Part shown: positions 55,072 to 63,550 of the stretch, piece by piece
Numbering within the stretch: the first letter of the stretch is position 1
Layout: each line of letters opens with the position of its first letter
Source: Massilia sp. W12
Lineage (GTDB): Bacteria; Pseudomonadota; Gammaproteobacteria; Burkholderiales; Burkholderiaceae_D
Assembly (NCBI RefSeq): GCF_037300705.1
Contig: NZ_CP147776.1
Span: 4,526,001-4,590,000 of the forward strand
Direction: 5' to 3'
DNA: 64,000 nucleotides
Notes under the pieces: generated by a model
The model's database searches: none
Seen by the model: only the letters and a program-made list of their open reading frames with translations
Told to the model about the DNA's origin: nothing
Translations under genes and position numbers: made by a program

Positions 55072-57282
55072 ATGCAAAGCAATATCACTTCCTTGCTGCC
55101 GCTGGGCGCAGCCCTGATGGCCGGCGGCTTGTCGCTGGCGCATGCCGCCGATGTCAAACCCGCTGCGGCGCCGGCAGCGCAAAACGCAAAAGCTGAGAAC
55201 AAAAGCGAGGGCAAAGAACGGCAGTTGAACGCAGTCAATGTCAGCGCCGACGCTGATAAGCCGGATGGTTTGCGCGCCAGCAAAACCCGGGTCGGCAAAA
55301 CCGTGCAGGATCCGCACGATATTCCGCAAGCCGTCACCACGGTCACCAATAAATTGATGGAGCAACAGCAAACCGGTTCGCTGCGCGAAGCGCTGCGCAA
55401 TGTGGCGGGCTTGAGCTTTAACGCTGCCGAAGGCGGCCGCTCGGGCGACAATATGAATCTGCGCGGCTTTTATACTTTCGGCGATATGTATCTGGATGGC
55501 ATCCGCGACACCGCCCAATACAATCGCGAAACTTTCAATCTGGAGCAAATCGATGTGCTGCGCGGCGCCGGCGCCATGCTGTTCGGGCGCGGTCAGGCCG
55601 GCGGCGTGATCAACCAGGTCAGCAAAACCCCGTGGGCGATTGATGCGCTGAAACTCAGTGCGTCAATCGCCAGCCGCAATTCGCATGAAGCCACGCTGGA
55701 CTGGAATAAAGTGGTCAGCCCTGACACCGCCTTCCGTGTGAATCTGATGAAGCGCAAAGAAGTCAGCGCGCGCGTCAATCCCTCCAATGATGCGCATGCG
55801 CAAAGCGACCGCGACGGCGCCGCCTTCTCGATGGCGCTGAACCGCACCGGCAAACATAAATTCTGGCTCAATCTGTATCAAGTCAATACGCACGACAATC
55901 CGGATTTCGGCATTTCGTTTGACGCCGCCACCCGCGCGCCCAACCAGAAAATGCCGGCGGATTGGTTCTGGGGCACGGATAAGACCTTTGATAACAGCGA
56001 CTCCATCATGTCCACCCTGGTGCATGAAGTACAGTTGACGCCGCAAATCGCCTGGCGCAATCAAGTGCGGCGCGCCCAATACCACCGTACTTACTGGGCC
56101 AAAACGCCGAATCTGACGAACCCGCCCAGCCCGATCGGCGCGGTGGGCGGCAATCAGTCGCGCACCTCGCAATACGACACCCGGAATCTGCAATCAGATC
56201 TGTCCGGTAAATTCAAATACGCCGGCATGACGCATGAATGGCTGGCCGGCCTGGAATATTTGAAAGAAGGCAGCTACCGCAAAACGCTGAATAATTTCGG
56301 CACAGCAGCGGCGCCGGTATTCCGTCCCTGGGCGGAAAATGTGAGCGGCAATCCGACCGCCTTCACCGGCAAATCCTGGGCCGTGTATGCGCAAGATACG
56401 GTGGAATTCGTGCCGCAATGGAAGGCCACGCTCGGCCTGCGCCGCGACAGCCTGAAAGCCGATTATTCGAGCGCCACCTCGCCCAAGCTGGACTTTGCCG
56501 AAACCAGCGTGCGCAGCGCCCTCTCCTTCCATCCGAAAGAAGACAGCCACTACTACCTGGCCTACAGCGATTCTTTCAGCCCGACCGCTGACCTGTATCA
56601 ATTGACCGTCAAACCGCAGCCGGCGGAACGCTCGAATGTGATTGAATTGGGCGGCAAATGGCTGCTGGCCGATGGCGACCTGGCTTTGCGCGCCGCACTG
56701 TATCGCGCCACCAAAAACTGGGAACGCAATGCCGACCTGGAATCGACTGCCGCGATTTTGACCAAAAAACGCCGCACCGATGGCCTGGAGTTTGAAGTCG
56801 CAGGCCGCTTGAATGAACATTGGGAAATTTTTGGCGGCGTGAGCTTGATGCGCGCGCGCATTTTGCAAGTGGCGGAAAACATCAACGCCAGCACCGGCGC
56901 CATCACCTATGGCAACCCGGAATATGTCGGCAAGCCGGCGCGCAATACGCCAAGCTACAGCTACAACCTGTGGACCACCTATGATTTCCGCAATGGCTTC
57001 ACGCTGGGCGGCGGGGTTGAGGGCAAGGGCAAGCGCGCGGCGGTCAATCCGTCCGGGGCTGGCGCTGTGCCGACCTTGAACGGGGCCTATCATCCGAATA
57101 CCGCACCGGCTTACACCCGCGTCGATTTGATGGCCAGCTGGCAAAGCGGTAAATGGCTGACCCGCTTGAATATCAAGAATTTGGCCAACACCCTGTATTA
57201 CGATGCGGTGTATGACAATGGCGGCTTTACCGTGCCCGGCCCGCGCCGCACGGTGGCGCTGAACGTCGAATACACATTCTGA
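55072..57282 (+). CDS. TonB-dependent siderophore receptor
   Basis: This 736-residue outer-membrane receptor has a signal peptide (about 1-25, ending AHAADVK). A plug domain (about 65-190) contains IPQAVTTVTNKLMEQQ, NLRGFYTFGDMYLDGIRDTA and VLRGAGAMLFGRGQAGGVIN. A 22-strand barrel follows and ends with NVEYTF, whose terminal Phe is the usual BAM signal. The pattern resembles catecholate siderophore receptors (Fiu/PiuA-type). It lies 86 bases after tonB and nine before piuC. Confidence 0.95.
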   Translation: MQSNITSLLPLGAALMAGGLSLAHAADVKPAAAPAAQNAKAENKSEGKERQLNAVNVSADADKPDGLRASKTRVGKTVQDPHDIPQAVTTVTNKLMEQQQTGSLREALRNVAGLSFNAAEGGRSGDNMNLRGFYTFGDMYLDGIRDTAQYNRETFNLEQIDVLRGAGAMLFGRGQAGGVINQVSKTPWAIDALKLSASIASRNSHEATLDWNKVVSPDTAFRVNLMKRKEVSARVNPSNDAHAQSDRDGAAFSMALNRTGKHKFWLNLYQVNTHDNPDFGISFDAATRAPNQKMPADWFWGTDKTFDNSDSIMSTLVHEVQLTPQIAWRNQVRRAQYHRTYWAKTPNLTNPPSPIGAVGGNQSRTSQYDTRNLQSDLSGKFKYAGMTHEWLAGLEYLKEGSYRKTLNNFGTAAAPVFRPWAENVSGNPTAFTGKSWAVYAQDTVEFVPQWKATLGLRRDSLKADYSSATSPKLDFAETSVRSALSFHPKEDSHYYLAYSDSFSPTADLYQLTVKPQPAERSNVIELGGKWLLADGDLALRAALYRATKNWERNADLESTAAILTKKRRTDGLEFEVAGRLNEHWEIFGGVSLMRARILQVAENINASTGAITYGNPEYVGKPARNTPSYSYNLWTTYDFRNGFTLGGGVEGKGKRAAVNPSGAGAVPTLNGAYHPNTAPAYTRVDLMASWQSGKWLTRLNIKNLANTLYYDAVYDNGGFTVPGPRRTVALNVEYTF

Positions 57283-57291
57283 GGACGCCTT

Positions 57292-57981
57292 ATGCTGTTG
57301 ACCCTGCCTGACGTATTATCCCCCGGGCAAGTGCGCCAGGCGCGCACCTTACTGTCCCAAGCCCGATGGGAAGACGGGGCCAACAGCGCTGGCAGCCAGG
57401 CGGCGGCGGTGAAAGCCAACCGCCAGCTGGCGGCTGACGCCGCCGAATTGCCAGCGCTGCGCGCCATGGTTTTGCAAGCCCTGCAAGGCCATGCCCAGTT
57501 TTTCGCCGCTGCGCTGCCGCGCCACATCCTGCCGCCCATGTTCAACCGCCACAGCGGCGACTTGAATCATTACGGCGCGCATGCGGATTGCGCTCTGCAT
57601 GCGCTGCCGGGCGGCGGCTGGCTGCGCGCCGATCTTTCAGCCACTTTGTTTTTATCTGAACCGGATGACTACCAGGGCGGCGCCTTGCGCATTCATGACA
57701 CCTTTGGCGTGCATGATGTCAAGCTGCCGGCGGGCAGTCTGGTGCTCTACCCTTCTTCCTCGATTCATGAAGTGCAAGCCGTCACCGGCGGCGAGCGTCT
57801 GGCTTGCTTCATGTTTATACAAAGCCTGGTGCGCGACGCCGGCCAGCGCCGTTTGCTGTATGAAATGGATATGGCTTTGTTGAGCTTGCGCGCGCAAGCG
57901 CAAGACGCCAGCGCGCAAGCCGCGCTGACTGCGCTGACCGGGACATACCACAACCTGTTGCGCATGTGGGGCGAAAATTGA
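57292..57981 (+). CDS. piuC: Fe(II)/2-oxoglutarate hydroxylase PiuC (YbiX)
   Basis: This 229-residue PKHD-type hydroxylase has iron ligands His97 and Asp99 (HYGAHADCALH) and His159 (SSIHEV), and 2-oxoglutarate-binding Arg169 in GGERLACF. PiuC homologues accompany siderophore receptors in Pseudomonas and act in iron uptake by an unclear reaction. It overlaps the next gene by 16 bases. Confidence 0.94.
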   Translation: MLLTLPDVLSPGQVRQARTLLSQARWEDGANSAGSQAAAVKANRQLAADAAELPALRAMVLQALQGHAQFFAAALPRHILPPMFNRHSGDLNHYGAHADCALHALPGGGWLRADLSATLFLSEPDDYQGGALRIHDTFGVHDVKLPAGSLVLYPSSSIHEVQAVTGGERLACFMFIQSLVRDAGQRRLLYEMDMALLSLRAQAQDASAQAALTALTGTYHNLLRMWGEN

Positions 57982-59006
57982 ATTCGTCTGAGCTGTATGG
58001 CGTGCTGGCCGAGTATCAACAACGCGCCGCCGCCACGTTGCCGCCGGAAATCTGGCACTACCTGGAACATGGCGCCGGGGCCGGCCACAGCCTGCGCGCG
58101 AATCTGCAAGCGTTTGCGCAAACCCCGCTGCTGCCGCGCGTGCTGGCGCAAGTCGGCGGCGGCGGCACGGCGCTGAATTTGTGCGGCCAGCGCTTAGCCC
58201 ATCCCCTGCTGCTGGCCCCGATTGCCTATCAAGCGCTGTTCCACCCGGAAGCGGAAAGCGCCAGCGCGCAAGCGGCGCAAGCGCAAGATGCGCTGATGAT
58301 TGTCAGCAGTCTGGCCAGCCGGCGTTTTCAGGAAATTGCCGCCAGCGGGGTGCAATGGTGGTTTCAGTTGTATTGGCAAGCTTCGCGTCAGGCCAGCCTG
58401 GCGCTATTGCAGCGCGCCATCGATGCCGGCTGCAGCGCTGTGGTGTTAACCGTGGATGCGCCGGTCAAGCAGGCGCAATTGCAACTGCCGCCGCATGTGC
58501 GCGCAGTGAATCTGGAAGCAGCGCCAGATCCGCACCTTATGGCGGGACAGAGCATGGTGTTTGATGGCTGGATGCGGCAAGCGCCGGATTGGCAAGACTT
58601 GGCCTGGCTGCGGCAGCAATGCCAGCTGCCTTTGCTGCTGAAAGGCGTTTTGCACCCCGATGATGCGGCGCAGGCGCAAGCGCTGGGCGTAGATGGCGTG
58701 ATTGTCTCCAACCATGGCGGGCGGGTGCTGGATGGCACACCTTCGCCGCTGGCGATGTTGCCGCCGATCCGCAGCCGGGTCGGCCCGGCTTTTCCAGTGC
58801 TGCTTGACAGCGGCGTGCGCAGCGGACAGGATGCGCTCAAAGCCATCCTGGCCGGGGCCAATGCGGTGCTGCTGGGGCGTCCCTATATTTGGGCGCTGGC
58901 GGCCCAGGGCGCACTCGGCGTTGCGCATGTATTGCGCGTGCTGCGCGATGAATTGGAAATGAGTATGGCGCTGTGCGGCATGGCGCGCTTAGCGGCGCCG
59001 GACTGA
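57966..59006 (+). CDS. FMN-dependent alpha-hydroxy acid dehydrogenase (LldD-like)
   Basis: This 346-residue flavoenzyme resembles L-lactate dehydrogenase/glycolate oxidase. LLAPIAYQALFHPEAE and WFQLYWQASRQASLALLQRA form the FMN barrel. The active site is VIVSNHGGRVLDGTPSPL, with the catalytic His and the substrate Arg. It starts at GTG 57966 (or TTG 57978), inside piuC, so it is translated with it. Its place in an iron operon suggests it acts on a hydroxy-acid siderophore product or supplies electrons; this is inference. Confidence 0.92.
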   Translation: MGRKLNSSELYGVLAEYQQRAAATLPPEIWHYLEHGAGAGHSLRANLQAFAQTPLLPRVLAQVGGGGTALNLCGQRLAHPLLLAPIAYQALFHPEAESASAQAAQAQDALMIVSSLASRRFQEIAASGVQWWFQLYWQASRQASLALLQRAIDAGCSAVVLTVDAPVKQAQLQLPPHVRAVNLEAAPDPHLMAGQSMVFDGWMRQAPDWQDLAWLRQQCQLPLLLKGVLHPDDAAQAQALGVDGVIVSNHGGRVLDGTPSPLAMLPPIRSRVGPAFPVLLDSGVRSGQDALKAILAGANAVLLGRPYIWALAAQGALGVAHVLRVLRDELEMSMALCGMARLAAPD

Positions 59007-59017
59007 ATCGGCGCGCT

Positions 59018-59872
59018 TTATTTTTTCTCCTGCAACCAGTCCGGTTTTTCTGTCAGGCCGGAATCCACCACCACCAGATAGCGGCCCGGATGCGCCACCG
59101 GCTGCCGGTCTTTGCGCAAGACCCACAGCTTTTGCCCTTGTTTGAGCGCGGCGTCATAATCGGCGTCGAGCAAGCCATATTGATCAAGCACGCGGTTCAA
59201 CTCAGTGGAAATGCGCACGCAGCCTTTGGAGGCGCGCTGCCCCAGACGCGATTCCAACAAAGCCGGATCAGTGGCGTGCATCAACAGCCGTATCGTACCC
59301 GGTTCGCGCGTGCCCCAACCGCGTTCGCTGTTGGCCCAACCGAAATCCCACACCCGCATCCCCTTTTCGCCATAGCCGCGCACGCCTTTTTGATTGCGCG
59401 TGCCTTCGGCGCGGAAATCTGGGTTGGCCAGGCTGTGCGGGAAAACGCCAAGCGGGGTGAGATAGTGATCAAAGCGCCCGGTGCGGCCAGTTGACACCGG
59501 GGCTGCGCCTGCCATTTCCCACGGCCCTTGCGGCGGTTTGGCGTAAATGAACAGGGTTTGCACATGCGGGTTGCGATCCACCAGCAGCACATATTGCGGC
59601 GTATGTTCAGGCGCGCCAGCGCTGCGCATAGCTTGCAGCATTTTGCCGGCATACTCGGCTTGCACTGCGGCAGGGACATGACGCTGTTTCAGCTTGCGCG
59701 TCTGCCACTGCGCTTTAAATTGCGCCAGCGTCAACGTGACCGGCGCAGGCGGCATGCTTTTCACACCGGCAGGCGGGACAGTGGCGGAAGGGGCAGCCGG
59801 GGCCGCTTGCGCTGCGGCAGCAGCCGCCATACTCCACATGAGCAGACAAAAAACAGTAAGCGGCATCCACAT
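59018..59872 (-). CDS. Periplasmic L,D-transpeptidase (YkuD-type)
   Basis: This 284-residue protein has a signal peptide (MWMPLTVFCLLMWSMAAAAA, about 1-23) and a YkuD catalytic domain with HATDPALLESRLGQRASKGC and VRIS. The catalytic His and Cys are both in this segment. It cross-links peptidoglycan or attaches proteins to it. ATG 59872 is chosen because it begins the signal peptide. The gene converges on the dehydrogenase gene with an 11-base gap. Confidence 0.9.
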   Translation of the reverse strand: MWMPLTVFCLLMWSMAAAAAAQAAPAAPSATVPPAGVKSMPPAPVTLTLAQFKAQWQTRKLKQRHVPAAVQAEYAGKMLQAMRSAGAPEHTPQYVLLVDRNPHVQTLFIYAKPPQGPWEMAGAAPVSTGRTGRFDHYLTPLGVFPHSLANPDFRAEGTRNQKGVRGYGEKGMRVWDFGWANSERGWGTREPGTIRLLMHATDPALLESRLGQRASKGCVRISTELNRVLDQYGLLDADYDAALKQGQKLWVLRKDRQPVAHPGRYLVVVDSGLTEKPDWLQEKK

Positions 59873-60116
59873 AGATGAATCCAGACAAGGGCCATGCACA
59901 CAAAAATTGATCCTTGTTTCTATCATACTGGGAGCCTGCCGGATTTAGAAAAAATCTGCGGCAAAACCAGCAGAACGGGCCATATTTGGCTATCTTGTTG
60001 ATCAATAAGCCCACTATTGACACTGCACAGCCGACAACAATCTATGCCCGCCCTGTTGATTTTCCGCTGCCACCCGCTAAGCCCGACAGGCGCCTGGACG
60101 CAAGCCGGGCCGCCAT

Positions 60117-60539
60117 TCAGAGCGCCGCCGCTGCGTGCATGCCCGGCCAATGCTTAAGTAAATCATGCCAGGTCAGAATCCCTTGCAAGCGCTCATCTTC
60201 CTGCAACACCGGCAGGCAGGTGATATTGTTTTGATTGAACAACTGCACCGCATCGGTCAGCGCCGCATGCGGCGCAATCGTGAGCGGTTTGCGGCTCATG
60301 ATCTGGTGCACCCGTTTGTGCAGGGTGGCGGCGTCGCGCCAGGTTTCCACCAGGGTGCCCAGATTCGGGCTGAGCGCCCGCAGCAAATCGCGCTCATGCA
60401 CCACACCGGCCAGCCGCCCCTGATCCAGCACCGGCAAGTGGTGAAATTTGACATGGTCGAAAATTTCTTTGACCAGAGACAGTTTGTCATCCAGCTCGAC
60501 CGTCACCAGATGTCTGCTCATCACCTCAGCTACTTGCAT
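60117..60539 (-). CDS. CBS-domain protein (two CBS motifs)
   Basis: This 140-residue cytoplasmic protein consists of two CBS repeats: VMSRHLVTVELDDKLSLVKE with LPVLDQGRLAGVVHERDLLR, and IMSRKPLTIAPHAALTDAVQ with ITCLPVLQEDERLQGILTWH. CBS pairs bind adenosine nucleotides and act as energy sensors. AGAGGTGGCGCC precedes ATG 60539 on the minus strand, which decides the start over an upstream frame. Confidence 0.92.
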   Translation of the reverse strand: MQVAEVMSRHLVTVELDDKLSLVKEIFDHVKFHHLPVLDQGRLAGVVHERDLLRALSPNLGTLVETWRDAATLHKRVHQIMSRKPLTIAPHAALTDAVQLFNQNNITCLPVLQEDERLQGILTWHDLLKHWPGMHAAAAL

Positions 60540-60664
60540 GGCGCCACCTCTTACCGCTTGCGCGCAGCGGAATGCTGCGCTTGATTTCATGTTGCCACAT
60601 GGAAATATTTTTACAAGTTGCGGCTTGCAAGCATTGGTAACAGGGGCAAATTTGCTTTGATCAT

Positions 60665-61390
60665 TCAGATCTTGCCGCCGCCTGGCAGTTGATCCGGGTT
60701 GGGCGCAGGGCTGACCAAAGCAGCGGTTTGCAAGTCAAAGCAGCCACTTTCTGCCGCGCCGGCAAAAGCGTGAATCAAGGCTAAGCGCATCTGCGGGTCA
60801 TCGGCAAAGACGGTCATCCAGATGCTGAAAAAACCTCTGGCTGTTGCCTGCTTGATGACCCACTTGCGCACGCCCTCCACATTGCCGGGTTCTTGCAAAT
60901 CATGTTTCGCATCCAAGGCTTCTTGCCAGACCTCTTTGCGCTGCTTGATTCTATCCAAAGGAATTTCCACACCATCCGTAGCACGACTCCCTTTTGGCGT
61001 CGCCAGACCGGTCAAGGCAATCGCTTCCAGCGCCATCTTGTGTTGCCCCGGCGTCAAATCAGGCGCAGGACGCACAATACCATCTGCCGCATAGGAAAAG
61101 GCGCACAGCGTATTATCCCGATCTGGTAAAAAAACTGTTTCAGGCTTCACATCTTTATTGCTTTTAGTCGAATTGCAATTCGTGCACGCAAGCAGAAAAT
61201 TGCTCCATGCTGTTTTCAGGTCGGGATACAGGTCTTGCGCTTGCACATGCTCGACCGCGATGCCTTGCCTCACACATCGCTCACAATAGCTGCAATATGA
61301 CCCCATACGCTGCACCAGATCCGGCAAAGCATCTTGATAATTTTCAAAGGTCGCAGGCGCCGGGCCTCGTCGTACCGGGCGCATCTTCAC
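60665..61390 (-). CDS. ptuB: Septu anti-phage HNH nuclease PtuB
   Basis: This 241-residue protein is a TIGR02646-type HNH nuclease. A CxxC pair (C33, C36) precedes the core, then His48 in VEHVQ, Asn64 in WSNFLLACTNCNSTKSN, and a second CxxC with Lys76. It is paired with an AAA/SMC-like ATPase immediately upstream, which is the composition of the Septu (ptuA-ptuB) defence system. The start is GTG 61390, overlapping the ptuA stop as GTGA; ATG 61384 is also possible. No reverse transcriptase is nearby, so this is not an Ec78-type retron. Confidence 0.85.
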   Translation of the reverse strand: MKMRPVRRGPAPATFENYQDALPDLVQRMGSYCSYCERCVRQGIAVEHVQAQDLYPDLKTAWSNFLLACTNCNSTKSNKDVKPETVFLPDRDNTLCAFSYAADGIVRPAPDLTPGQHKMALEAIALTGLATPKGSRATDGVEIPLDRIKQRKEVWQEALDAKHDLQEPGNVEGVRKWVIKQATARGFFSIWMTVFADDPQMRLALIHAFAGAAESGCFDLQTAALVSPAPNPDQLPGGGKI

Positions 61391-62679
61391 ACTCCCAATT
61401 TTGCGACGCGCTTGCGCTCCAAAACCGCTTGAAAAGCCGGATTTTCCGCATACGGCGTCAGCGTATCCGCCAACTGGGATAGTGCGGCATCCCGTTCTTC
61501 AGGCGGCAAGTTCTGCAGTCGCTCCAACTCCTGCAAATACTCACTGGCCACATTGTGCTGTTCGGCATAGCGCAAGCTGGTTTCGGTATGCGTCACCTTT
61601 TGCACCTGGCGCACAATTTCCTGTAAAGGCCGGTGCGCCAATTGATCCGGGGCCGCGCCTTCCAGGAGCAGTAATTCATCGCCACTGCGCAATGATTGAA
61701 TCAAGAACGGGGAGTGAGTGCTGCAGATGAATTGCAAACCGGGGAAGCAAGTGCGCAAATCCTCAACCACATGTTGCTGCCAAGCAGGATGCAGGTGCAA
61801 ATCCAATTCATCGATCAAGACCATGCCCCGGGTGTGCAATAAGACATCGGGTCCGAGATGCGGATTCAAGATGCAAGCCTTGCGCGCAATATCGCCAACC
61901 AGGGCTAACATACAGCGCTGACCATCACTCAGATTGGAAAAAGGTTGCAAACGCCCGCGCAAATTCACCACAATCTCGCCCAATTTGGCGTCAAAATACA
62001 AATCCTCGCCGCCTTCAAGGCAGAGCAACAAGGCTTGACGCACCACCTGCCAGAGTTGGGTGTCTGCTCCTCTCTGATAGGCAATCCAGGTTTGCTGAGC
62101 GATCCAACGACTTAAATGTTTGACGGACAAACGGGGATCAACGCTGTTCAAATAACCATCCAGGCGGGACATACGCAAGTCCAGCTTGCGCGCATCCTGC
62201 ACTTGATAATCATCGCGCGGCTCTTGCCACAGGCGCCCCACACCGTAATAAGAAAGCAAGGGCAAATCCAGATTGCCGCCTTGCCGCACAGCGCTGTCAG
62301 CTTGCAAGGCCAATTTCTTAAGTTGGCGCGCATCGGTTTGCGTGGTGCGGCCTCCCGGGCCATGTAAACTGCGCGTCCAGCTCAGCGAGGTTTGCAGTAC
62401 TTCGCCGTTGGCTTGGATACGGCAAGGATATTGCGCTTCCCAATGCATTCCTACAGCGCTCTCAAACGCTTGCAAGCGCACTTCCTCGCTGCGGATATGC
62501 CGGCTATCCGCACCGCGCACCCCCAAAAACCAACTGCCGGCAGCAATCGCAAGCGCATCCAGCAAACTGGTTTTACCCGCGCCATTTGGCCCGGCCAGTA
62601 AATTAAATTGCGGATGAAAGTTGAATTCGCGCTCGGTAAAAGATTTATAGTTTTGCAAATGCAAGCTGTGTATTCGCAT
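61387..62679 (-). CDS. ptuA: Septu anti-phage ATPase PtuA
   Basis: This 430-residue ATPase of the SMC/RecF-like AAA class has the Walker A motif GPNGAGKTSLL (30-40). The ABC-type signature NLSDGQRCMLALVGDIARK and Walker B GMVLIDELDLHLHPAWQQHV follow, with a later STHSPFLIQS switch. The order matches the PtuA ATPase that binds and controls the HNH partner PtuB. The gene overlaps ptuB by four bases, so the two are coupled. A tail of about 100 residues after the ATPase core has no named domain. Confidence 0.85.
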   Translation of the reverse strand: MRIHSLHLQNYKSFTEREFNFHPQFNLLAGPNGAGKTSLLDALAIAAGSWFLGVRGADSRHIRSEEVRLQAFESAVGMHWEAQYPCRIQANGEVLQTSLSWTRSLHGPGGRTTQTDARQLKKLALQADSAVRQGGNLDLPLLSYYGVGRLWQEPRDDYQVQDARKLDLRMSRLDGYLNSVDPRLSVKHLSRWIAQQTWIAYQRGADTQLWQVVRQALLLCLEGGEDLYFDAKLGEIVVNLRGRLQPFSNLSDGQRCMLALVGDIARKACILNPHLGPDVLLHTRGMVLIDELDLHLHPAWQQHVVEDLRTCFPGLQFICSTHSPFLIQSLRSGDELLLLEGAAPDQLAHRPLQEIVRQVQKVTHTETSLRYAEQHNVASEYLQELERLQNLPPEERDAALSQLADTLTPYAENPAFQAVLERKRVAKLGV

Positions 62680-62783
62680 ATCTTGCCTGGATGATTGAAT
62701 GATTGCTCATTGTAGCGCGTTCAAAAGCGCAGGAAGTAACAGCTTGCACCCGCATCTATGCCGAGGCGCTCAGGTAAATTATG

Positions 62784-63102
62784 TTAAAACCCGCCAAACA
62801 GCCGATCCAACGCGGCTTGGATGCTGGCTTGCTGCGCGCTCAAATTGGCGACGCAATGTTTGAGGACGTGGCGCGGCACTGCCGCCAGTTTCGGGGTTTC
62901 GAGCAGACAGGCTTGCTGTTCACTCAAGTGTGGGCAATAAATCAAGCGGCATGCGGACAATACGCGGCATGCTTGCCATGCGGCGCAGAGGGATCACGAC
63001 ACGGGTATCCAAGGCGCCCAAATGATCGCTTTGAATGTCGAGCAGGTAGGGGTAATCAGTGCGATTGGGACTGGTATTGCGATAGACGTCAAAGCGCGCC
63101 AT
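62784..63102 (-). pseudogene. ccdB: Frameshifted CcdB-like toxin gene
   Basis: The N-terminal frame from ATG 63102 reads [39 protein letters not shown], then stops after 60 codons at 62920. The next frame reads EQQACLLETPKLAAVPRHVL, later CVANLSAQQASIQAALDRL and FGGF, and ends at TAA 62784-62786. Joined, the two parts match the CcdB gyrase-toxin pattern and its length of about 105 residues. The total of 319 bases (one more than a multiple of three) shows a single net frameshift, near 62925-62960. It lies six bases after ccdA. A sequencing error cannot be excluded. Confidence 0.8.
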
Positions 63103-63108
63103 TGCAGT

Positions 63109-63285
63109 TTAAAATTGGCGCCATTGTTCCAGAGGCAGGCTCGCCGCAACTTCGGCATTGTAAGCAGCGACGAATTCAGGGTATTCATCGGCCCAGGCGC
63201 GCGCTGCCGGCGACAAAGCGCTTGCGGCAGACGCATCGCTGTGCGCACCGCATTCATTCACGCTTTCGCTTAAACACACGCTCAT
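63109..63285 (-). CDS. ccdA: CcdA-like antitoxin
   Basis: This 58-residue protein has a C-terminal region WADEYPEFVAAYNAEVAASL with PLEQWRQF, resembling the CcdA toxin-binding tail (W-x-FV-x-YN-x-V, ending WRxF). The N-terminal half, normally a DNA-binding ribbon-helix-helix, is short and not clear (MSVCLSESVNECGAHSD). GGAG lies six bases before ATG 63285. It directly precedes the frameshifted ccdB. Confidence 0.65.
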   Translation of the reverse strand: MSVCLSESVNECGAHSDASAASALSPAARAWADEYPEFVAAYNAEVAASLPLEQWRQF

Positions 63286-63330
63286 ATTTGCTCCAGATAC
63301 AAGTTGAAGGGATGAATTGAGACTAAACCA

Positions 63331-63354
63331 ATGCAAATGCAAATGCAAATGCAT
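63331..63354 (+). repeat. Short ATGCAA tandem repeat
   Basis: ATGCAA is repeated three times and followed by ATGCAT, about 45 bases before the ccdA start. It may be an operator array or slippage product. Confidence 0.6.
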
Positions 63355-63385
63355 TGGCAGACGCTGGAGCGGGTGACTCCAGCTT

Positions 63386-63443
63386 CTTTGCATATCCACC
63401 GGCGCCGGTGTGGCAGGCTCCTGCTCCTTTGCATATCCACCGG
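63386..63443 (+). repeat. Pair of 17-base direct repeats
   Basis: CTTTGCATATCCACCGG occurs at 63386-63402 and again at 63427-63443, 41 bases apart, in the ccdA upstream region. It could be two protein-binding sites or a duplicated piece. Confidence 0.6.
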
Positions 63444-63550
63444 TGTCGGACGCTGGGCATCGCTTCGCTCAGCACCAGCCTGCATCGGTGGCAAGGTTCA
63501 GCGCCATTGGAATGCAAGGGCAGGCGCTGGTGGCTTGTCAAGGGCTGGGC

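Noticed and set aside
62680-63320. A retron reverse transcriptase or ncRNA upstream of ptuA
   Set aside because: The region contains only ccdA/ccdB-like sequence; no RT motif such as YADD is present.
62781-63320. Plus-strand open frame over the ccdAB locus
   Set aside because: The minus strand shows family motifs for CcdA and CcdB, while the plus-strand frame has no recognisable pattern.
63331-63443. CRISPR array
   Set aside because: The repeats are a hexamer run and only two 17-base copies, without regularly spaced spacers.
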